Positions 1 through 5,865 of a stretch of 11,838 nucleotides of DNA are shown piece after piece. Position 1 is the first letter of the stretch, and the number at the start of each line of letters is the position of its first letter. The stretch lies in assembly GCA_027067235.1 (NCBI GenBank), contig JALXFQ010000408.1:1-11838 (forward strand), written 5' to 3'. The position numbers and the translations under genes were made by a program. The notes beneath the pieces were generated by a model. The model worked only from the letters and a program-made list of their open reading frames with translations. It was not told the origin of the DNA and made no database searches. Source of the DNA: Gammaproteobacteria bacterium (lineage in GTDB: Bacteria > Pseudomonadota > Gammaproteobacteria > QOAV01).

Positions 1-1780
1 TGATGGTCGGGCTGGAGCCATAGGAATGAATATCCGGCGTGTTCTTCAGCATCCATTCACGCGCTCTTTCCTCAAACGCCAGCACTTTGTTGGTGCTCAT
101 CACCGGCATGGAAACGGACAGACGGGTGGCCGATTTATCCACATTGATCTGGTTGTTCAGATCCAGGCCATAAGGCAGCGACATTTCGTACAGCAGCAGA
201 TATTGCGCGGCCAGCTCCCGGTTTTCCGGCAGACGATAATAGGACGGGTCGTCGCCATGCATATTCTTGTTCAATCGCCGGAATATGTCCGTGATGCTGT
301 TGACGTGCTTCACTTCCGGCTGGGTTTTCAGCCATTCCTCAAAGCGCTGCACATTGGCCAGAAAAGCCGGCTTGCTGACGCCGCCCGGCTCCTTTGCATT
401 CAGCGAATAATTGATCCGGTACAGGCCGCTGAGATATTTGTCCACCACATCGGTATCCTGGCGGAACTTGATGGTGGTATCGAAATATTCCACAAAATTA
501 TCGTTCAGACTGTTGCGCGGAACCTGGGCCACCAGTATTGCGGCCAGTATCAACGAACCCCATAGCAGGCGTTTCTGATGAGTCACCACCCAGTTACCCA
601 GGCGCGCCATGACTCTGGCGCCGATATCGCCCTGCTTGCGCGCCCTGCCAGGCAGTACACTCATCAGCGCGGGCAGAAAAGTCACCGTGAGTATGAATGC
701 TGCCAGCACGCCGATGGCCACCACGTTGCCAATATGACGGAACGGCGGCGCATCGGAAAAATTCATGCTCAGAAAGCCGATGGCGGTAGTCACGCTGGTC
801 AGGAAGATGGGTTGCAGGTTGATACGCAAGGATTCAGACAGAGCCTGGTGTTTGCCCAGCCCCTTGCCCAGTTCGTGCATATAGCTGACCAGCACATGCA
901 CCGACCCGGCAATGGCCACGGTAATGATGATGATGGGCGCCGATACCAGCGGCGGAGTCACCGGATAACCGATCCAGCCAGCCGCGCCCATGGCGGTGAT
1001 GATCGACATGATAATCACCAGAAAAGTCACCGCGGTGCCGGTAAAGCCCCTTATCATCAGCGCCAGCACTACCAGCATGACCAGCAGGGTCAGTGGAATC
1101 AGGGTTTTCATGTCACCCTGGGAGGCCTCGGCAAAAGCGTTGTTCATCATCACCATGCCGCTGAGGTAAAAATCGACATCCGGGTTCTGTTGCTGCATTT
1201 CAGCCACGAGAGCGCGCGCCGCCGCCGCCACCTGGGGTACTTCGGTGGTTTCGTTCTTGCCCGGCAGCTGTAAGGTGACATTGACCGCGGTGACGCTGCC
1301 CTCGGGATTGACCAGGCGATTGACCAGCAGCGGCTCTGTGGTAGCGATATGCCTTTTCTCCGCCAGCGCATCCGCATCCAGCGATTCGGCATCCTCCACC
1401 AGATCTTCCACGATAAGGTCATCTTGCTCGGCGCGGGTATGCTGAAAATTGGAGATGGAGTCCACACGCAGGGAAAACGGTATCTGCCAGGATTCCTCGG
1501 TCAGTTTCTCTACCGCTGCCAGTAACTTGTTGGAAAAAACCCTGCCGTCCTTCGGTTTCAGCAGGAACAATATGTTGTCTTCCTTGTTGTAGGTTTTCTC
1601 CATCTGTTCAAACGCTTTCAGCTGCGGGTTTTCTTCACTGAAAAATACGCGGTAATTGTTAGTGAACTGGAGATTCTTGGCGCCGCTGCCCACGGCCATA
1701 ACCAGCAGGGGTATGAGCAGAATGATGAGCCAGCGAGCTTTGATGACCCACTGACTGAACCAGGATTCGATTTTATGCAT
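1..1780 (-). CDS. RND superfamily (MMPL-type) exporter, C-terminus beyond the left edge
   Basis: This is an inner-membrane exporter of the RND/MMPL type. The minus-strand frame is open from an ATG at 1780 to the window edge, giving 593 residues. A first membrane helix (about residues 16-33) is followed by a large periplasmic loop (about 35-222). A block of five hydrophobic helices follows (about 225-375), containing the conserved stretch PIFLTSVTTAIGFLSM at 324-339. Another helix lies at about 404-421, then the start of a second large loop. This half-repeat plan (TM1, loop, TM2-6, TM7, loop) is diagnostic. Family members usually have about 12 helices, so roughly the last third is missing. The ATG lies inside the end of the TetR gene (8-bp overlap), so translation is probably coupled. 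In the helix around 283-299 the sequence reads IAGSVHVL, with Gly292 where related proteins often have Asp. The substrate cannot be told; lipids, hydrophobic compounds or drugs are typical. Family assignment is firm. Confidence 0.9.
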   Translation of the reverse strand, partial: MHKIESWFSQWVIKARWLIILLIPLLVMAVGSGAKNLQFTNNYRVFFSEENPQLKAFEQMEKTYNKEDNILFLLKPKDGRVFSNKLLAAVEKLTEESWQIPFSLRVDSISNFQHTRAEQDDLIVEDLVEDAESLDADALAEKRHIATTEPLLVNRLVNPEGSVTAVNVTLQLPGKNETTEVPQVAAAARALVAEMQQQNPDVDFYLSGMVMMNNAFAEASQGDMKTLIPLTLLVMLVVLALMIRGFTGTAVTFLVIIMSIITAMGAAGWIGYPVTPPLVSAPIIIITVAIAGSVHVLVSYMHELGKGLGKHQALSESLRINLQPIFLTSVTTAIGFLSMNFSDAPPFRHIGNVVAIGVLAAFILTVTFLPALMSVLPGRARKQGDIGARVMARLGNWVVTHQKRLLWGSLILAAILVAQVPRNSLNDNFVEYFDTTIKFRQDTDVVDKYLSGLYRINYSLNAKEPGGVSKPAFLANVQRFEEWLKTQPEVKHVNSITDIFRRLNKNMHGDDPSYYRLPENRELAAQYLLLYEMSLPYGLDLNNQINVDKSATRLSVSMPVMSTNKVLAFEERAREWMLKNTPDIHSYGSSPTI

Positions 1781-2453
1781 TTTGTTCTGTTACCCCGCGG
1801 GTGGTTTTATTGTTTGCAGCGCGCAAGCTGTCCAGATAAGCGATAATGCCGCCGCCGCACTGATACAGCACATCGGGGTTCTGGCTGTTTTTCGCCAGGC
1901 TCAGACAACCTTCCAGCATGGCGATGAACAACAGGCTGACCTGTTCCGGGTCCACATCGGGCCGCACAGAGCCATTCTTCATGCCCCGCTTTATTGCCCC
2001 GGTGATGGCGCCGCGCCAGTCCCGGTAGATTTTCTCCAGCCGCTCGCGGAAGCCGACGTCAATGGGAGACATTTCCTGTGCCAGATTGTTCAACGGGCAG
2101 CCCAGACTGATATCCTCGCGCGTCATCTGCTCGCCGGATTGCCGTAAAATCTGTTGCAGGCCGGTCAGCGGGTCATCCGCCTGCGCCAGCGGTTGCATCC
2201 AGATGCTGTCCACATAGGCGCGCACAATTTCGTCAACGACGGCATAGCCCAGATCAAGCTTGCCAGGGAAATGATGATACAGGGCGCCCTTGGTGACGCC
2301 GGTACGTTTCAGGATTTTCTGAATGGACGCGGCCTGAAAGCCCCGCCGGTGTATTTCCTCAAAGGCCGAGGCCAGAATCTGCTGGCGTGTTTCATCAGCG
2401 CGCGTTGCACAATCCTGGCAGGCAAACAGATGCCACCATTTCCTGTCCATCAT
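1773..2453 (-). CDS. TetR/AcrR-family transcriptional repressor
   Basis: A 226-residue DNA-binding repressor. The N-terminal TetR domain spans about residues 21-70. Its helix-turn-helix lies at about 42-61 and ends in the family hallmark TKGALYHHF (54-62). The C-terminal ligand domain contains GCPLNNLAQEM, a stretch like those in NemR/AcuR-type regulators. The gene starts 2 bp after the methyltransferase stop and overlaps the exporter start by 8 bp, so it is the middle gene of an operon. I see no good Shine-Dalgarno, and coupling to the upstream stop (TAG-CG-ATG-ATG) probably drives initiation. No ATG, GTG or TTG lies between the tandem ATGs and the HTH domain. The roughly 20-residue N-terminal extension is therefore probably real, and it carries a CxxC pair (C12, C15). 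It probably represses its own operon through the dyad at 2966-2979. The ligand is unknown. Confidence 0.93.
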   Translation of the reverse strand: MMDRKWWHLFACQDCATRADETRQQILASAFEEIHRRGFQAASIQKILKRTGVTKGALYHHFPGKLDLGYAVVDEIVRAYVDSIWMQPLAQADDPLTGLQQILRQSGEQMTREDISLGCPLNNLAQEMSPIDVGFRERLEKIYRDWRGAITGAIKRGMKNGSVRPDVDPEQVSLLFIAMLEGCLSLAKNSQNPDVLYQCGGGIIAYLDSLRAANNKTTRGVTEQNA

Positions 2454-2455
2454 CG

Positions 2456-2911
2456 CTACAGCCAGCGCCTGACGGAGCGCTTGTAGGCCAGGTATTCATC
2501 ACCAAATTTCTGTTCCAGAACACGTTCCTCGGGAACAATTTGCCAGCGTGAAATAACCAGCACGAACAGCGGCAACAAAGCCAGTGCAGCCAGATTCCCC
2601 AGGTATACTGACCAGCCTGCCAGCATGATCAACAGACCCAGGTACATGGGATTGCGGGTAAAACGGTACAGCCCCTCGGTCACAAGAGTACTGGCCTGCT
2701 CGGGGTGCAGCGGATTCACCGTGGTGTGGTTTTGGCGAAAAATAAACAAAGAATCCAGATCCAGCAGGAACGCGCTTAGCATGATGGCCGGACCGGCCCA
2801 GCGCCAGGGAAAATCCAGCCAGACAGTCCCGGGCGACGCTTTGCTCAGCAGCCACATGGCCACAGCAAACAGCAGGGCGTAGAGTGGTGGGGGAATCCTT
2901 GTTTCCATCAT
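2456..2911 (-). CDS. Isoprenylcysteine carboxyl methyltransferase-like (PEMT/ICMT) membrane methyltransferase
   Basis: A 151-residue integral membrane protein of the ICMT/phospholipid methyltransferase fold, expected to use S-adenosylmethionine. The signature lies at residues 78-90 (TEGLYRFTRNPMY). It is followed by hydrophobic helices and the C-terminal block VPEERVLEQKFGDEYLAYKR (126-145), with the Glu pair at 128-129 and the G-x-x-Y-x-x-Y pattern typical of these enzymes. About four membrane segments are visible (roughly 8-23, 38-56, 89-105, 107-121). I chose the tandem ATG at 2911/2908. AAGGA lies 11 bases upstream, and the longer open frame to 2998 would cross the predicted promoter and operator. 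Bacterial members do not methylate prenylated proteins as the family name suggests; their substrates are mostly unknown. It is the first gene of the operon with the TetR repressor and the RND exporter, so its substrate may be related to the exporter's cargo (inference). Confidence 0.85.
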   Translation of the reverse strand: MMETRIPPPLYALLFAVAMWLLSKASPGTVWLDFPWRWAGPAIMLSAFLLDLDSLFIFRQNHTTVNPLHPEQASTLVTEGLYRFTRNPMYLGLLIMLAGWSVYLGNLAALALLPLFVLVISRWQIVPEERVLEQKFGDEYLAYKRSVRRWL

Positions 2912-2962
2912 TTTTTTATTGTTCCTTGCCAGTGAATGCTCACAATTCATGCGGGCCAAACA

Positions 2963-2990
2963 TATATACCGACCGGTATGGATGTGAAAA
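2963..2990 (-). promoter_or_regulatory. Sigma70-like promoter of the methyltransferase-TetR-exporter operon
   Basis: Read on the minus strand, TTTTCA (2990-2985) is a candidate -35, matching TTGACA at 4 of 6. TATATA (2968-2963) is a candidate -10, matching TATAAT at 4 of 6, after a 16-bp spacer. The predicted start would be near 2956, about 45 bases before the ATG at 2911. The spacer is largely filled by the dyad at 2966-2979, the usual placement for a TetR operator. The hexamers are modest on their own; the operator position is what makes the call credible. Confidence 0.5.
2966..2979. promoter_or_regulatory. Probable TetR-family operator (ATACCG-AC-CGGTAT)
   Basis: A 14-bp inverted repeat with perfect 6-bp arms and a 2-bp spacer lies 54 bp upstream of the methyltransferase ATG. 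The size, the ACCG/CGGT half-site and the location inside the promoter fit operators of NemR/AcrR-like TetR repressors. It is also the only strong dyad I see in the 191-bp divergent spacer. The binding partner is inferred to be the TetR protein encoded at 1773-2453. It could in principle also affect the divergent gene at 3103. Confidence 0.65.
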
Positions 2991-3102
2991 CATAGCAACA
3001 GGTATGGTTGTTGTCAAACACTTCAATACGCCATAGCCAAGCGACCACGACTGCTTTATTCTTGCACGCTATCGTATTGACCACACCGGCGGGAACCAGG
3101 CT

Positions 3103-3522
3103 ATGGACAAATTTACCAAACGCTACATCATGGCGCTGGCAGCGGTGGGCGCGATCATCCTCGGTTTCTGGATTTTCGGCGGCGATCCGCGCGTACGCGA
3201 ATTGAACGACATGCTGAAAGCGGACACTGAAATCGCAGCTTATCCGTTCCCGTTTCATGTTACCCAGGTGGAAAACGGCATGGCCACCGTCACCTCGCCG
3301 CGATCACCGGAGTTTTCGGTGCTGAAGTTCATCGGTCTCGCCTGGCCCGATCTGGAAGGCCTGGACGGCAACCGCCCGGAAGTCATCGCGGCGCAGAAAA
3401 GACTGGCCAGGATTCAGCAAAAAGTGGGGGCCATGTTGAAAAAGGAACCCGACGTGAAAGCGGTTAACTGGGTGCTGGACCGGGACTGGTTCGAGGAGCG
3501 CGGCATCGTTTTCTACCAATAG
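3103..3522 (+). CDS. Conserved hypothetical membrane-anchored protein
   Basis: A 139-residue protein whose function I do not recognise. Residues 1-8 are polar and positively charged, and 9-26 form one hydrophobic helix ending in WIFGG. The rest is soluble and, by the positive-inside rule, should lie in the periplasm as a signal-anchored domain. Landmarks are DPRVRELNDMLKAD (28-41), AYPFPFHVTQVENG (46-59), a TSPRSPEF turn (64-71), a helical charged stretch at 90-115, and a C-terminal DRDWFEERG (126-134). It resembles small uncharacterised proteins I associate with beta- and gammaproteobacteria, but I can attach no role. GGGA lies 8 bases before the ATG as a Shine-Dalgarno. The gene stands alone and converges on ccmI with a 58-bp gap. 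Codon use looks like the neighbours, with no sign of transfer. Confidence 0.8.
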   Translation: MDKFTKRYIMALAAVGAIILGFWIFGGDPRVRELNDMLKADTEIAAYPFPFHVTQVENGMATVTSPRSPEFSVLKFIGLAWPDLEGLDGNRPEVIAAQKRLARIQQKVGAMLKKEPDVKAVNWVLDRDWFEERGIVFYQ

Positions 3523-3560
3523 AAAGCGGTAGCAAACCAGCGAGCAAGCACGCCCCGCCG

Positions 3561-3576
3561 GGCGGATGAATCCGCC
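3561..3576. terminator. Hairpin between convergent genes, possible bidirectional terminator
   Basis: GGCGGA-TGAA-TCCGCC is a perfect 6-bp GC-rich stem with a 4-base loop. It lies between the stop of the 139-residue gene (3522) and the ccmI stop (3581). The position is right for terminating both transcripts. Neither strand shows a clear U-run after the stem, so it may be a weak terminator or an mRNA 3'-end stabilising structure. Confidence 0.45.
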
Positions 3577-3580
3577 TCCC

Positions 3581-4879
3581 CTACTTTACGTGGTCGATGA
3601 GCAGCTCGGCTTTCTGCTCCGGCTTCGCCTCAACCACCTGCTCGTGCGCCAGCAAATCGCCCGGCTGGGTGATGGCGTTGCCGCTTTTGGATACCCGCGC
3701 CTGTACCCGCACCTGCGGAAAGGCGGATATCTTCATGGCCGGCATCATGGCCATGGTATCATCCAGAGTCACCGTAAGCGGCAGATCCTTTACCTGCTTG
3801 CGTGACACCGCCAGCGGCATGGGCGGGCCGCTGACGGCGCGAGCATAAATGAATACCGTATCCTCCGGCGAGACTTTGGCCCTGAGTTCCGGCGCCAGAT
3901 CCACGCTGACCCGGATGGACGCGGCCGAGGCATCGGCGCTGGGGGTGTCTTTTGTCACAACTGCCGGGGCTGCTTGCGGGGCGGTTTTCTGTTTGGCGAA
4001 GGTAGGCGCCGGTTCACCCGCCATGGCGGCGGCCCTGGCCATCAGCCCGCGGATTTCCTGCTGCGATTCCGGCTCGGAAGCCAGCAAGGGCTCCAGTCTG
4101 GTCCAGTAGTCCAGCGCCTGCCTGCCATTTTGCGCCTGATATTCGTTCATGCCCATGAGCCACAGTCCCTGGACATTGTCAGGGTCTTTCTGCAGGGCCA
4201 GTTTCAGCAGTTCCACCGGCTCGCCCTGCAAAGCGCCACCCTGCTCCATGGCGATGGAATCAGCCATTCTCACCAGCACGGCCGGGTCATCGTTGGTGAG
4301 CTTGCGCAGCCGGCGCAGAGCCTTGGTTGCCTCGGGATAGTTCTTCAGCGCCATCTGGGTGCGCGCCAGCATGAACCAGCCTTCGGCATTGTCGGGGTTT
4401 TCCTGCAGTTTTTTCTCCAGCATGGCTAGAGCTTCTTCGATGGGTGGCATGTTGCCCTGCGCGGTGGCAGTTCCGGCGTGATCTGCCGCCATCGCAGCGC
4501 CAGCCATACCCGGGGTGTAATCTGTCGCATCCAGATTGCCCAGTTTCATATACAGCAATCCGGCCAGCAACGGTACGCCCACGGCCACCAGCGGCATGAC
4601 GAAACGTCCGCCGCCGCTGTTACTCCCGGCGCTTTCCTCCAGATCCACGTCTTCCTGCAGGTTCATTTCAAGTTCGAGCCGCGCCTGCTCGAACTCTTCC
4701 GCGCCGATAGCACCGCTATCCCGCTCGCGCTTGAGCTCCGCCAGCTTGTCCCGGGCAATGGCAACATTCACCGCCCTCTGGTCGACATCGTTATCCAGCT
4801 GCTTGCGGCGCATGGGCAGCAACAGCATAACCAGCACCAGCGCCACCAGGGCGGCGGCAATCATCAGAAATTCAACCAT
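3581..4879 (-). CDS. ccmI: CcmI (CycH), apocytochrome c chaperone of the heme ligase complex
   Basis: Inner-membrane protein of 432 residues that captures apocytochrome c and passes it to the CcmF/CcmH heme ligation complex. Two membrane helices (about residues 3-22 and 93-111) flank a cytoplasmic stretch rich in charged helix (about 26-80), with the usual RDKLAELKRERDSG block at 43-56. A periplasmic TPR region spans about 146-280. An Ala/Pro/Thr-rich linker (about 285-320) leads to a C-terminal beta-rich domain (about 321-432) of the type found at the end of long CcmI proteins. Its ATG follows the ccmH TGA with no gap, so it is the last gene of the ccm operon. The length fits the long TPR-containing proteobacterial form. 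Confidence 0.95.
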   Translation of the reverse strand: MVEFLMIAAALVALVLVMLLLPMRRKQLDNDVDQRAVNVAIARDKLAELKRERDSGAIGAEEFEQARLELEMNLQEDVDLEESAGSNSGGGRFVMPLVAVGVPLLAGLLYMKLGNLDATDYTPGMAGAAMAADHAGTATAQGNMPPIEEALAMLEKKLQENPDNAEGWFMLARTQMALKNYPEATKALRRLRKLTNDDPAVLVRMADSIAMEQGGALQGEPVELLKLALQKDPDNVQGLWLMGMNEYQAQNGRQALDYWTRLEPLLASEPESQQEIRGLMARAAAMAGEPAPTFAKQKTAPQAAPAVVTKDTPSADASAASIRVSVDLAPELRAKVSPEDTVFIYARAVSGPPMPLAVSRKQVKDLPLTVTLDDTMAMMPAMKISAFPQVRVQARVSKSGNAITQPGDLLAHEQVVEAKPEQKAELLIDHVK

Positions 4880-5329
4880 TCAGTTATCGTCCAGAAGTTG
4901 GCGGGCTTTTTTCAGTTTTTCTGCGTCGATGTCGCCGCCGGGCTCGGTCTGGCGACTGCGTATAAAGCGTATCAAAACGAGCAGACCCAGCAGCAGGATC
5001 ACGAAAGGGCCGATCCACAGCGCCCAGGTCAGTGGTTTGAACGGCGGCTTGTAGCGTACGAAGTCGCCATAACGGGCAACCATGTAGTCCACCACTTCGT
5101 CCTCGGTCTTGCCCTGTTTCACCTGATCATAGGTCTGGCGGCGCAAATCCTTGGCCAGGTCAGCATTGGAATCGGCCAGATTCTGGTTCTGGCAAACCAG
5201 ACAGCGCAGTTCCTTGATCAGCTTTTCGTAGTGGGCTTCCTGTTCCGGGCTGTCAAACTGGTGGGTTTCTATGGCCGCGTGTGCGCCCGTCGCAATCAGA
5301 AAACAAGCAAGCAGAAGAGCCTTTTTCAT
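4880..5329 (-). CDS. ccmH: CcmH (CycL), thiol-reducing subunit of the heme ligase complex
   Basis: A 149-residue protein that reduces the CXXCH disulfide of apocytochrome c in the periplasm. A signal peptide spans residues 1-18, probably cleaved after AHA. The CcmH domain carries the redox motif LRCLVCQNQNLADS (41-54), with C43 and C46. Next come a three-helix bundle and the conserved YGDFVRYKPP (87-96). A C-terminal membrane helix lies at about 103-121. This is the short CcmH form, with the TPR part on separate CcmI; E. coli has the two fused. A strong Shine-Dalgarno (GGAGG, 7 bases before the ATG) lies inside the end of ccmG, and the genes overlap by 4 bp (ATGA). Confidence 0.96.
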   Translation of the reverse strand: MKKALLLACFLIATGAHAAIETHQFDSPEQEAHYEKLIKELRCLVCQNQNLADSNADLAKDLRRQTYDQVKQGKTEDEVVDYMVARYGDFVRYKPPFKPLTWALWIGPFVILLLGLLVLIRFIRSRQTEPGGDIDAEKLKKARQLLDDN

Positions 5330-5865
5330 GATTCAGCCTCCAGCTTTTCCACCAGAGGCAGCAGAATCTGGTTGATGCCTTCGGGCGTGATCGGGCCGGT
5401 GTATTTGTAACGGATGACGCCTTTTTTATCCACCACAAAGGTTTCCGGCACGCCATAAACACCCCAGTCTATGCCGACGTTGCCCTGACGGTCGACCGCA
5501 ACCATTTCGTACGGGTTGCCCAGCGTATTCAGCCAGTTCTGGGCATCCGCATCCTGATCCTTGTAATCCATGCCGACAATATGGAAACGGCCCGTGCGCT
5601 TCATGTACAGCAGGTTTTCGTGCTCGGTGCGGCAACCGGAACACCAGGAAGCCCAGACATTGAACAGCCAGACCTGTCCCAGCTTGTCCTTGGTGCTGAA
5701 CATCTTGCCGGGCTGATTCAGCAACGGCAGGGTGAATTCCGGCGCGGGCTTGCCCACCAGCGGCGACGGCACGTCGCGCGGGTTCAGGCTCAGGCCACGC
5801 ACCAGAAACCACATCATTACCGCCAGCAGAATCAGCGGCAGCAAATAAACCAGTTTCCTGTTCAT
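5326..5865 (-). CDS. ccmG: CcmG/DsbE, membrane-tethered thioredoxin-like thiol:disulfide oxidoreductase
   Basis: A 179-residue periplasmic thioredoxin-fold protein that transfers electrons (from CcdA/DsbD in known systems) to CcmH or the apocytochrome. An uncleaved N-terminal anchor spans about residues 5-22. The thioredoxin domain (about 36-175) holds the active site WASWCSGC (C75 and C78) and the cis-proline loop YGVPETFVVD (P140). The CxxC dipeptide Ser-Gly differs from the Pro-Thr of E. coli and may shift the redox potential. Asp/Asn-rich loops around 100-125 match CcmG rather than generic thioredoxins. The start overlaps the ccmF stop by 1 bp (TGATG), with GGAG about 10 bases upstream. 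Confidence 0.95.
   Translation of the reverse strand: MNRKLVYLLPLILLAVMMWFLVRGLSLNPRDVPSPLVGKPAPEFTLPLLNQPGKMFSTKDKLGQVWLFNVWASWCSGCRTEHENLLYMKRTGRFHIVGMDYKDQDADAQNWLNTLGNPYEMVAVDRQGNVGIDWGVYGVPETFVVDKKGVIRYKYTGPITPEGINQILLPLVEKLEAES

Noticed and set aside
26..565. Plus-strand open frame (179 codons) opposite the second loop of the exporter
   Set aside because: It is a shadow of the minus-strand coding frame, with no recognisable domain.
578..1273. Plus-strand open frame (231 codons) opposite the exporter gene
   Set aside because: It is antisense to an unbroken RND coding frame. The His/Gln/Arg-rich composition marks a shadow frame, and no Shine-Dalgarno or family motif is seen.
2912..2998. 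Longer N-terminus for the methyltransferase (29 extra codons)
   Set aside because: The extension would run through the predicted -10 and operator. The internal tandem ATG has a better ribosome site and gives the normal family start.
3011..3070. Promoter candidates for the 139-residue gene (TTGTCA at 3011, TTGCAC at 3062)
   Set aside because: Neither has a convincing -10 at proper spacing, so I could not choose one.
4478..5410. Plus-strand open frame (310 codons) spanning ccmI, ccmH and ccmG in antisense
   Set aside because: It crosses three real, well-conserved genes on the other strand and has no family features of its own.
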